DNA from: Streptomyces kaniharaensis
Lineage (GTDB): Bacteria > Actinomycetota > Actinomycetes > Streptomycetales > Streptomycetaceae
Direction of reading: 5' to 3'
Assembly (NCBI RefSeq): GCF_009569385.1
Contig: NZ_WBOF01000001.1
Span: forward strand, 2,428,001 to 2,492,000
DNA: 64,000 bases
The position numbers were made by a program, and so were the translations under genes. This document shows, piece by piece, positions 1 through 7,897 of this stretch (positions are counted from its first letter, which is position 1; the number at the start of each line of letters is the position of its first letter). The notes below the pieces were generated by a model. The model saw only the letters and a list, made by a program, of their open reading frames with translations. It ran no database searches and was not told the DNA's origin.

Positions 1-141
1 GGCCACACCGCCGCGGATCTCGCGCGGCAGGGTGGAGCCGCGCTCGCTGATCCGGAAGTAGCGGTCCAGGGCGCCGGACGGGGGCTTGGGCGCGGTGACG
101 ACGGGCTCGGGCGACTCGGTGGTCGACTGGACCACAGGCAT
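1..141 (-). CDS. NCS2 family purine/xanthine-type permease, N-terminus only
   Basis: Only the first 47 residues lie in the window; the gene runs off the left edge. The start is ATG at 141. The visible part is a Ser/Pro-rich cytoplasmic tail followed by the stretch Ala-Leu-Asp-Arg-Tyr-Phe-Arg-Ile-Ser-Glu-Arg-Gly-Ser-Thr, then Arg-Glu-Ile-Arg-Gly-Gly. That segment is the conserved lead-in to the first membrane helix of AzgA-type NCS2 permeases, which import adenine, guanine or hypoxanthine by proton symport. It diverges from the DUF2530 gene, a pairing usual in Streptomyces. Substrate cannot be judged from this fragment. Confidence 0.85.
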   Translation of the reverse strand, partial: MPVVQSTTESPEPVVTAPKPPSGALDRYFRISERGSTLPREIRGGVA

Positions 142-339
142 GCGTGTGTCCTCTGTGGGGGGCGGAGGAGGGGGAGCACCCAGGGCGACGGCGGCCGGGC
201 ACGGATCCTTAAGTATGGTTTCCCGATCGCACACACGCACTCTTCGCGCGTAGAGCCCCGTAGGGCCCCATAGAGTCGCTGAGGCCCAGGGCGCCCGGCC
301 GCACCTGCGGAACGCCCGCCGCACCGTACGCTAGGCCCC

Positions 340-642
340 ATGCCCAAGACCCCGCTGCACCCCTCGCCCCCTCCGCTGGAGGCCAACGACGTCGCGATCG
401 TCGGGGGCGGCACGGTGCTGTGGTTCGTCGCCTTCCTGGTCCTGCTCCCCTTCCAGGGCACCCTGTCCGACCACGGCCACGGCACCTGGCCGTGGATCTG
501 CCTGGCCGGCGGCCTGCTCGGCCTGATCGGCCTCTGGTACTGCCGCGCGCGCCGGGACGCGATCGCCCGCGGCCGCGCCGCCGAGGCGGCGGACAGGGTT
601 ACGGACGGCAACGGCCAGGACCCGGCCACCCGGTCGGACTGA
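340..642 (+). CDS. DUF2530 small membrane protein
   Basis: A 100-residue protein with a short Pro-rich N-terminus, two hydrophobic segments (about residues 24-42 and 54-68) and a basic C-terminal tail with an Arg-Ala-Arg-Arg cluster, as in DUF2530 proteins of actinomycetes. The function is unknown. The gene is divergent from the NCS2 permease, so a role connected with that transporter is possible but only inferred. I see no strong ribosome binding site ahead of the ATG, so the mRNA may be leaderless or weakly translated. Confidence 0.8.
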   Translation: MPKTPLHPSPPPLEANDVAIVGGGTVLWFVAFLVLLPFQGTLSDHGHGTWPWICLAGGLLGLIGLWYCRARRDAIARGRAAEAADRVTDGNGQDPATRSD

Positions 643-647
643 ATATC

Positions 648-699
648 GGACTAAATAGTCCTTTTGTAGCAAGCATCGGACATATGGCACCCGTAGAGT
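648..699 (+). promoter_or_regulatory. Palindrome and candidate leaderless promoter of the P-type ATPase
   Basis: A perfect palindrome GGACTA-AA-TAGTCC lies at 648-661. A -10-like TAGAGT follows at 694-699, exactly 7 nt before the ATG at 707. No Shine-Dalgarno sequence is present between them. This layout fits a leaderless transcript starting at the ATG, with the palindrome as a possible operator around the -35 to -60 region. No convincing -35 hexamer is visible. The assignment is inference. Confidence 0.4.
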
Positions 700-706
700 C
701 GGTGCC

Positions 707-3157
707 ATGACGCAGCCTGCCCACCCCTCGGAAGAGCAGCCCGGTGACGGCGACCTGCCCGACGGTGCGCACCCCCTCGGGCTGCTGCCCGGCCGGCGCG
801 GCGGGCTGACCGGCGCCGAAGTGGCCGAGCGGGTCTCCCGCGGTGAGGTCAACGACGTCCCGGTGCGGTCCAGCCGATCCGCCAAGGAGATCGTCCGGGC
901 CAACGTCTTCACCCGGTTCAACGCGATCATCGGCGTGATGTTCGGAATCATCCTGATCGTCGGCCCGATCCAGGACGGCCTGTTCGGCCTGGTCATCGTC
1001 GCCAACACGGCGATCGGCATCGTCCAGGAGCTGCGCGCCAAGAAGACCCTGGACAGCCTCGCCCTGATCGGCGAGGCCCGCCCGCAGGTCCGCCGGGACG
1101 GCACCGTCCAGCAGATCGCCGTCGCCGAGATCGTGCTCGACGACACCGTGCTGCTCGGCATCGGCGACAAGGTGATCGTCGACGGCGAGGTCACCGAGGC
1201 GGACGGCCTGGAGATCGACGAGTCGCTGCTCACCGGTGAGCCCGACTCCGTCCTCAAGCAGCCCGGCGACCAGGTGATGTCCGGCAGCTTCGTGGTGGCC
1301 GGCGTCGGCGCGTTCACCGCCACCAGGGTCGGCCGCGAGGCGTACGCGGCGCAGCTGGCCGAGGAGGCCAGCCGGTTCACCCTGGTGAGGTCCGAGCTGC
1401 GCAGCGGCATCAACAGCATCCTGAGGTTCATCACCTACCTGCTGATCCCCACCGCCATCGGCCTGATCATCAGCCAGCTGGCGGTCGAGGGCCGGGACTG
1501 GCGCGAGGCCGTGCGCCGCATGGTGGCCGGCATCGTGCCGATGGTCCCGGAGGGGCTGGTCCTGCTCACCTCGGTGGCCTTCGCGATCGGCGTGATCCGG
1601 CTCGGCCGCAGGCAGTGCCTGGTGCAGGAGCTCCCGGCGATCGAGGGGCTGGCCCGCGTCGACACCGTCTGCCTGGACAAGACCGGCACCCTCACCGAGG
1701 GCGGCATGGACGTCGTCGACCTGCGCGTCCTCTCCGACGGCGAGCCCGGCGCGATCGGCCCGGACACGATCGAGCACGCGCTCGGCGTGATGGCCGGCGC
1801 CGACGCCCGGCCCAACCCGTCCATGCGGGCCGTCATCGCCGCGTACGGGGACGGCCGTACGGACGGCGGCAACGGCTGGCGGGTGATCGAGGCGATGCCG
1901 TTCTCGTCGGCCCGCAAGTGGAGCGGCGTGCAGTTGCTGGAGCCGCAGGGCGGCGAGGCCAGCTGGCTGCTCGGCGCGCCCGATGTCCTGCTGCCTTCCG
2001 GGCACCCGGCGCTCGCCGAGGTGGACGAGCTGGGCGCCAAGGGCCTGCGGGTGCTGCTGCTCGGCCGCACCCCCGACCCGCTGGACTCCCCCGACCCGGC
2101 CGCCGGGCTCACCCCACTCGCCCTCGTGGTGCTCCGGCAGCGGCTGCGCGGGGACGCCGCGGCCACCCTGCGGTACTTCGAGGGGCAGCAGGTCCGGGCC
2201 AAGGTCATCTCGGGCGACGCCGCGGTCGCGGTCGGAGCGGTCGCCGGCCACCTCGGCCTGCCCGGCGCCGACCACCCGATGGACGCCCGCACGCTGCCCG
2301 CCGAGCCGGACGCGTTCGCCGAGGCCGCGGAGCGGACCAGCGTGTTCGGCCGGGTCACCCCGCAGCAGAAGCGCGAGCTGGTCGGCGCCCTGCAGTCCCG
2401 CGGCCACACCGTGGCGATGACCGGCGACGGCGTCAACGACGTGCTCGCGCTCAAGGACGCGGACATCGGCGTGGCGATGGGCACCGGCAGCGACGCGACC
2501 AAGGCGGTCGCCCAGATCGTGCTGCTGAACGACTCGTTCGCGACCCTGCCCTCGGTGGTCGCCGAGGGCCGCCGGGTGATCGGCAACATCGAGCGCGTCG
2601 CGGGGTTGTTCCTGGTCAAGACGGTCTACTCGGTCCTCCTGGCGCTGCTGGTGATCTTCACGCACTCGCCGTACCCGTTCCTGCCCCGGCACTCCACCGT
2701 GCTGTCCACGCTCACCATCGGCGTGCCGGCCTTCTTCCTCGCCCTCGCCCCCAACAACGAGCGGGCCCGCCCCGGCTTCGTGAAGCGCGTGCTGCGGCTC
2801 GCCATTCCGGGCGGCATCATCGCGGGCGCCGGCACGTTCACCGCCTACGCGCTGGCCCGGGCGAACCACGCCACCGACCTCGAGGCCGACACCAGCGTGG
2901 CCACCCTGACGCTGTTCCTGATCGCCCTCTGGGTGCTCGCGATCGTCGCCCGCCCGTACAACTGGTGGCGCCTGCTGCTGATCGGCACCATGGGCGGCGC
3001 CTTCGCGCTGGTCCTGCTGATCCCCCCGGTGTCCGACTTCTTCCAGCTCCGTCTGGTCGGCACGCGCGACCCCTGGCTGGGCGTCGCCATCGCGCTGATC
3101 TGCGGTGCGCTCCTGGAGATCGCGTGGCGTTTCATGAAGCGCCGCGGGTACGAGTAA
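707..3157 (+). CDS. Cation-translocating P-type ATPase (CtpE-like)
   Basis: A complete 816-residue P-type ATPase. The actuator loop Leu-Thr-Gly-Glu lies near residue 176, the TM4 motif Pro-Glu-Gly-Leu near 281, the phosphorylated aspartate in DKTGTLTE is D324, and the hinge motif GDGVND lies near 573. Paired helices precede and follow the actuator domain, and about six helices form the C-terminus. There is no N-terminal heavy-metal (CxxC) domain and no CPC motif in TM4, which argues against a copper or zinc pump. PEGL in TM4 and the overall layout match actinobacterial CtpE-type proteins, for which calcium transport has been proposed. Ion specificity is inferred. Transcription appears to start at or near the ATG. 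Confidence 0.9.
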   Translation: MTQPAHPSEEQPGDGDLPDGAHPLGLLPGRRGGLTGAEVAERVSRGEVNDVPVRSSRSAKEIVRANVFTRFNAIIGVMFGIILIVGPIQDGLFGLVIVANTAIGIVQELRAKKTLDSLALIGEARPQVRRDGTVQQIAVAEIVLDDTVLLGIGDKVIVDGEVTEADGLEIDESLLTGEPDSVLKQPGDQVMSGSFVVAGVGAFTATRVGREAYAAQLAEEASRFTLVRSELRSGINSILRFITYLLIPTAIGLIISQLAVEGRDWREAVRRMVAGIVPMVPEGLVLLTSVAFAIGVIRLGRRQCLVQELPAIEGLARVDTVCLDKTGTLTEGGMDVVDLRVLSDGEPGAIGPDTIEHALGVMAGADARPNPSMRAVIAAYGDGRTDGGNGWRVIEAMPFSSARKWSGVQLLEPQGGEASWLLGAPDVLLPSGHPALAEVDELGAKGLRVLLLGRTPDPLDSPDPAAGLTPLALVVLRQRLRGDAAATLRYFEGQQVRAKVISGDAAVAVGAVAGHLGLPGADHPMDARTLPAEPDAFAEAAERTSVFGRVTPQQKRELVGALQSRGHTVAMTGDGVNDVLALKDADIGVAMGTGSDATKAVAQIVLLNDSFATLPSVVAEGRRVIGNIERVAGLFLVKTVYSVLLALLVIFTHSPYPFLPRHSTVLSTLTIGVPAFFLALAPNNERARPGFVKRVLRLAIPGGIIAGAGTFTAYALARANHATDLEADTSVATLTLFLIALWVLAIVARPYNWWRLLLIGTMGGAFALVLLIPPVSDFFQLRLVGTRDPWLGVAIALICGALLEIAWRFMKRRGYE

Positions 3158-3168
3158 CGCCCCCCTCA

Positions 3169-3193
3169 GGGGCCCGCTCCGGGAACGGGCCCC
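3169..3193. terminator. Bidirectional hairpin between convergent genes
   Basis: Perfect 8-bp arms GGGGCCCG and CGGGCCCC with a 9-nt loop sit in the 43-nt gap between the P-type ATPase and the convergent sacsin-like gene. There is no T-tract, as is common for Streptomyces terminators. Confidence 0.6.
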
Positions 3194-3200
3194 GTTCCGC

Positions 3201-6200
3201 TCAGCCCTCGAAGTCCCGGGCGGCGGAGAGTTCGTAGGCGCGGTCCGGTTCGCTGAGGGCGGCCAGGACCTCGAAGCGGCGGTGCCACTGGCCGACCGAC
3301 CAGGCCAGCCCGGCCGCCAGCCCTTCCGGGGTGGCGGCGTGCAGCAGCCCGGGCACCGGGGGCACCTCGAACTCGTCGTCCTCGTCGGCGGCTTCGGCCG
3401 TGTCCGGGTCGTACGGCGCCTCCGGCGTGTCCGCCGCGGTGTCCCAACGCCAGTCCACGGCGGCCTCGTTGCCGTCCGGGCCGACCACCAGCAGCTCCTC
3501 GTGCTCCTCGTAGGCCACCGGGCAGCCGGGCAGCAACTCCCGCACCACGGCCGGGACCCGGTGCAGCACGCCCTCGGACAGCACCCGGCCGCCGGCCACC
3601 TCGCTGGCCAGCGAGACGTGCAGCCGCTCCGCGAGGTCCGCGGCGAGCGCCGGGGCGACCGGCAGCAGCGGGTACGGGTGCAGCAGCTGGACCAGGTCGG
3701 GGGCGTCGGCGACGACCGCCTCGGTGGCGTCGACGATCACCGTGTGCGCCGGGCGGCGCCCGGTGGCCGGGTCCAGCGGCGGCAGCGCCCGTACCACGTC
3801 GAGCGGTTCGATCCGCTCGGCGTCGATCCGGGCCAGCGCGCTGTGGATGCCGTGCAGCTGCCGGTGGCCGATCTCCGACTCCGGGTCGGCGAGCCGGTCC
3901 AGCAGCTCGTCGGGGCCGTGCGGCTCGGCGAGCAGGGCGGCCAGCGTCGTCCGGACCCCGAGGGCGTGCAGGAACTGCTCGTCCAGCGTGGTGCGGGCCT
4001 CGTCGTAGAGGCCGCGCAGCAGCGGGTCGGCCCCGGCGGCGCGCAGGCCGGCGGGCTCGCGGCCGTCCAGCACCGGGTGGTCGCGCAGCCACCACGCGGT
4101 GTACGGCGGCAGGTCGGCGTAGGAGCCGTCCGGCAGCAGGGTGCGGACGGGGTTGACCACGGCGTCCCGGTACGGCGGGCGGGCGAGCGCGGCGAGCGCC
4201 TCGGGCCAGGCGTCGTCGTCGACGAGGTCGAGGTCGCGGACGGCGAGCAGCTCGGCGGCCACCGGCGGGACACCGGCGACGTCGTCGGCGTGCAGGGCTT
4301 CGAGCGCGTCCTCGGCCCAGTCGGCGAGGCCGTCGGGCGCCTCGTCGAGCAGCCCGGTGGGGTGGCCGCCGGCCGCGCGGTCGGCGGGCGCGGTGGGGTC
4401 GAGCCGCTCCAGGTCGTCCGGGTCGAGCACCACGTCCTCGGCCCGGACGAGCACGAAGTCGGCCAGCACGCCGACCGCGGTGAGCACCTCGGGGCCCCAG
4501 CGCTCCAGCAGCTCGTCGTCGACCCAGCCGGCGTCCTCCTCGCGGGCGATCGCCGCGAACGGGCTGCCGGGGAGCACGAGTTCACCGGCGCGGGCGGGCT
4601 CGCCCTCGTCGTCGGCGAGCGCCAGCCGGGCCAGCCAGGGGTGCTCGCCGGCGGCCGGGGCGGCGGCCCTGACCAACGCCAGGACGGAGTCGGACAGTTC
4701 GAGCGCGGCGTCCAGGTCGTCCTCGGCCAGCTCGAAGGAGCGGGCGACGGCGGCCCGCACCTCCGGGGTGTCCAGCACACCGGCCGGCGTGGCGGTGCCG
4801 GCGCCGAGCTTGGCCAGCAGAGGGTGCGCCGCCTCGGGGTGGGCGAGCCGCAGGTCGAGCGCGGCGAGCGCGCCCGCCAGCGACTCGGGGTAGCCGGGGA
4901 AGGCCGCCCAGTCGGCGTCGTCGGAGGGCAGCAGGACGCGCCGCGGCCCGGTGACGGTCCGGCCGTCGGCGAGCGGGACGGGCAGCGCGCCGAGCGCCTC
5001 CGGGTCGGCGGCGCCGAGCGCCGCGTAGAGGTTGCGCCACCAGGCGGGCTCGCGGTCGAGGCCGCCGAGCTGGTCGACCACCTCGGCGAGCGGCACCCGG
5101 CGCACGTTCAGCACCCGCAGTTCGGTGCGGCGCTCCAGCCCGGCCGGCAGCAGCCCGGGGAAGATCGGCGCGAGCGCCTCGACGACCGAGCCGTCCGCGC
5201 CTTCCAGCAGGGTCGCGTCGCGGGGCCGCAGCGCGGGCGTGCCCTCCTCGACCGACACCGGGTGCGGCAGGAACGGCGTGCCGGGCAGCCGGCCGAGGAT
5301 CGCCGCCCGCAGCGCGTTGTCGAGCGCGCCCTGGCCGAGCGGCCCGGGGACGAGCCCGAGCGAGCCGAGGTCGGCCCCGCGGGCGCGCAGCAGGTCGGTG
5401 TAGCTGTCGGCGGCGCGCTCGGTGAGGAAGTCGGCGAGCGGGCCGGGGGCGACGTGCCGGCGCGTGGAGTCGAGCGGGTAGGAGGCGATGAGCAGCGCGG
5501 GCAGGCCGAGCGGCTCGTCGCTGGGGGTGGGCGCGTGCAGGACGGGGTCGATGCCGGGCGCCTGCGGGGTGCCGTCGGCGGCGACGGGCACGGCCCAGGT
5601 CACCGTCCAGTACGGGCGGACGCGCTCCTCGGTGGGCCGGTCGGCGAGCAGCTGGGCGTCGAGGGTGCCGGAGGTGCCGGCGGTCTGCCAGACAGTCTGC
5701 CGCAGCCGGCCGCGGGCGTCGTCGGTGACGGTCACCTCGGTGACACCGTCGGGGCGCGGCTCGGCGGCGCTGCGGGTGAGCGTCCGGGTGCCCTCCGGGG
5801 TCTCCACGACGACCTCGGCGAGGCCGGGGAGGGTGAGCAGCAGTGCGTCGTCGATGCCGGCCAGCAGGCGGCGGGTCAGGTCCTCGGCGGCGGCGTCCCG
5901 CAGCGGCAGCACGACCACCGTGTCGTAGCCCTCGGGGGCCGGGCCCTCGGCCGCGAACGGCAGCCGCAGCAGCGGCACATGGCCGTCCCGGCGGCGCAGC
6001 TCGTCGGCCAGCGCGGGCTGCGCCTCGGCGAGCGAGCGGGCCTCGCCGAGCGACCAGCGCACCCCGCCGGCCGCGCCGAGCACGGCGGGTTCGTCGGTGA
6101 CGGCGAGAACGGCGGCGAAGCCGACCCCGAACCGGCCGACGGTCGGCGCCTCGCCGCGCTTGGAGGAGGCGCGCAGGGTGGACAGCGACTCGACGGCGGC

Positions 6201-6497
6201 GGCGTCGAGCGGGGCGCCGGTGTTGGCGGCGGCGAGCACGCCGTCGGCGAGGGTCAGCCGCAGCCGGCCCGGTCCGTGGCCGGCGCGGACGGCGGCGTCG
6301 GCGGCGTTCTGCGCCAACTCGACCACGAGCCGGTCGCGGTAGCCGCCGAGCGCCAGCTCCTCCTCGGCGTTGGCGTCCTCCCGGAACCGGGCCGGGGAGG
6401 CGGCCCAGGCGTCCAGCACCCGCCGGCGCAGAGCGGCGCTCCCGAAGGGGTCCGTGAGGTGCTCGTCCGTGCCGCTGCCGATGATCCGAGGTTCCAC
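3201..6497 (-). CDS. Sacsin N-terminal ATPase-like (GHKL) large protein
   Basis: I place the start at GTG 6497, giving 1098 residues; upstream in-frame ATGs lie in low-complexity GC repeats. The N-terminus carries the Bergerat (GHKL/Hsp90-type) ATP-binding fold: N-box with E60, N64 and D67, G1 box Asp-Gly at 85-86 with Asn-Thr-Gly, and G2 motif GRFGVGF at 121-127. Residues beyond about 250 have no motif I recognise. The family is conserved in actinomycetes, beside DUF3027, but its role is unknown. By fold it could be a chaperone-like ATPase or part of a large-ATPase stress or defence factor. The acidic, Leu/Ala/Asp-rich C-terminal 800 residues suggest a helical scaffold. Confidence 0.8.
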   Translation of the reverse strand: MEPRIIGSGTDEHLTDPFGSAALRRRVLDAWAASPARFREDANAEEELALGGYRDRLVVELAQNAADAAVRAGHGPGRLRLTLADGVLAAANTGAPLDAAAVESLSTLRASSKRGEAPTVGRFGVGFAAVLAVTDEPAVLGAAGGVRWSLGEARSLAEAQPALADELRRRDGHVPLLRLPFAAEGPAPEGYDTVVVLPLRDAAAEDLTRRLLAGIDDALLLTLPGLAEVVVETPEGTRTLTRSAAEPRPDGVTEVTVTDDARGRLRQTVWQTAGTSGTLDAQLLADRPTEERVRPYWTVTWAVPVAADGTPQAPGIDPVLHAPTPSDEPLGLPALLIASYPLDSTRRHVAPGPLADFLTERAADSYTDLLRARGADLGSLGLVPGPLGQGALDNALRAAILGRLPGTPFLPHPVSVEEGTPALRPRDATLLEGADGSVVEALAPIFPGLLPAGLERRTELRVLNVRRVPLAEVVDQLGGLDREPAWWRNLYAALGAADPEALGALPVPLADGRTVTGPRRVLLPSDDADWAAFPGYPESLAGALAALDLRLAHPEAAHPLLAKLGAGTATPAGVLDTPEVRAAVARSFELAEDDLDAALELSDSVLALVRAAAPAAGEHPWLARLALADDEGEPARAGELVLPGSPFAAIAREEDAGWVDDELLERWGPEVLTAVGVLADFVLVRAEDVVLDPDDLERLDPTAPADRAAGGHPTGLLDEAPDGLADWAEDALEALHADDVAGVPPVAAELLAVRDLDLVDDDAWPEALAALARPPYRDAVVNPVRTLLPDGSYADLPPYTAWWLRDHPVLDGREPAGLRAAGADPLLRGLYDEARTTLDEQFLHALGVRTTLAALLAEPHGPDELLDRLADPESEIGHRQLHGIHSALARIDAERIEPLDVVRALPPLDPATGRRPAHTVIVDATEAVVADAPDLVQLLHPYPLLPVAPALAADLAERLHVSLASEVAGGRVLSEGVLHRVPAVVRELLPGCPVAYEEHEELLVVGPDGNEAAVDWRWDTAADTPEAPYDPDTAEAADEDDEFEVPPVPGLLHAATPEGLAAGLAWSVGQWHRRFEVLAALSEPDRAYELSAARDFEG

Positions 6498-6604
6498 TGG
6501 ACCTGCCGCCTTCCGCCGCCCTGTTCTTCTACGGGGCATTCTTCCTTGCCCCACCGACTGCTCCCGACCACGACCCCGGCCCCCGGCCCCGAACCCATCG
6601 CAGC

Positions 6605-6653
6605 CCGGCCCCACCGCGGCCCGGCCCATCCCGGCCCCACCGCGGCCCGGCCC
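6605..6653. repeat. Tandem direct repeat, 26-bp period
   Basis: A 23-nt GC-only sequence beginning CCGGCCCCACCGCGG occurs at 6605-6627 and again, identical, at 6631-6653. It lies in the 222-nt gap upstream of the sacsin-like gene. It makes in-frame upstream start codons for that gene unreliable. No function is evident. Confidence 0.6.
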
Positions 6654-6719
6654 CGGAAACGCCGCGGCCCGCCCCACCGGTTCGGCGGGACGGGCCGTGC
6701 GCAGGGCGCAACGGGCGCA

Positions 6720-7613
6720 TCAGGAGTGGCCGAGCTCCTCGGCCGGGGCGTCCGGCTCGACCGAGCCGGAGGCGCGGTCCGGATGCAGCTGCAGCGGCTC
6801 GACGACCAGCTCGTCCAGGATCAGCTCGGACGGCGCCGGCGGCGCCGGGATCACGGCCGCCTCGGAGTGCCCGCCGCAGCCGTACGCGAAGGAGACGATC
6901 TGCCCGTCGGCCGGGCCGAACTCGTTGCCGCACACGCCGAAGGCCTGCCCGAGCGAGCCGCCGATCGGGATCAGGAAGCCGCAGGTGAGGCACGAGGCGG
7001 GCGCGGACTGCGCCATCGGGGTCTGCGGGCCGCGTGCCTTCTCCCAGCGCTCGGCGGCGGCGTGCAGGCCGAGCCGGGAGAGGACCCGGCTGCGGCCCAT
7101 GCCCAGCTCCTCGGCGACGGCGTTGATCTGCGCGCGGGCCGGGGCGGGCTGGATGTGCGGGTCGCTGACGACCACGTCCTCCTCGGCGGCCAGCGCCACC
7201 GCGGAGTTCGGCGCGGGCTCGTCCTCGCCGCTCCAGCCGGGCTCCAGGCGCAGGTCGTCGGCGTCGGTGGGCAGCAGGTCGCCGGGGCCCATGTCGCCGG
7301 GGCGCAGCCGCTCGCTCCACGGCACCCACTGCGGGGCGAGGACGGCGTCCGGGCCGGGCAGCAGGACGATCTCGTCGAGCGTGACGTTCTTGGCCCGCGG
7401 GGCGCGCGCGACGGTGACCGCCCAGCGCCAGCCGCGGTAGGCCGCGTCCAGGCACTCGAACCTGTGGGTGACGACGCGGTCGGCGTCCGCCTGGACGCCC
7501 AGGTGTGTCCCGACGGCCGGTGCTCCGACCGCCTCCTCGACTGCCTGGCGGGCGAGTTCGACGGCCTCGGCACAGAGCCGGTCGGGGGTACGGCTTCGCA
7601 TCGCAGCACTCAC
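6720..7613 (-). CDS. DUF3027 protein with Cys/His cluster
   Basis: GTG at 7613 (Met-Ser-Ala-Ala-Met-Arg-Ser-Arg-Thr-Pro-Asp) gives 297 residues, a typical DUF3027 length, with GAGAG about 10 nt upstream. The N-terminal half has Ala-Tyr-Arg-Gly-Trp-Arg-Trp and the conserved Glu-Ile-Val-Leu-Leu-Pro-Gly core. The C-terminal half has a likely metal site: CLTC, then VCGNE, then YGCGGHSE. Function is unknown. It is upstream of, and co-oriented with, the sacsin-like gene (222-nt gap) and diverges from the MFS gene. This trio is a conserved neighbourhood in streptomycetes. Confidence 0.8.
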   Translation of the reverse strand: MSAAMRSRTPDRLCAEAVELARQAVEEAVGAPAVGTHLGVQADADRVVTHRFECLDAAYRGWRWAVTVARAPRAKNVTLDEIVLLPGPDAVLAPQWVPWSERLRPGDMGPGDLLPTDADDLRLEPGWSGEDEPAPNSAVALAAEEDVVVSDPHIQPAPARAQINAVAEELGMGRSRVLSRLGLHAAAERWEKARGPQTPMAQSAPASCLTCGFLIPIGGSLGQAFGVCGNEFGPADGQIVSFAYGCGGHSEAAVIPAPPAPSELILDELVVEPLQLHPDRASGSVEPDAPAEELGHS

Positions 7614-7897
7614 GGCGTCGATTCTCTCCCAGTTCTTCTGTCGCCCACGGCGTGTTGCCTGTTCCGTCGCGGCTCGGTGTCCCTCGTCCATTCTGCGCGA
7701 CCGGAGGCCGCCGCGGGTACCGACCGCGCCGCTCGTCCGGGCCTGCCGGCGCCCGGGGGCCCGGCGGGCGGACCCTGCGCAGGCTACCCGCCGGTCGGCG
7801 CCCCGGCACAGTCCGGGGCTTCGGCGGACCTGCCACGGCCGCGCCGAGCGGAGGTGAATCCCGCGTCGTGGAAGCGAATCTGGGGCAGGATGGGCTT

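Noticed and set aside
6605..6653. CRISPR-like spaced repeats
   Set aside because: Only two units with a 3-nt gap, GC-only sequence, no spacers and no cas genes.
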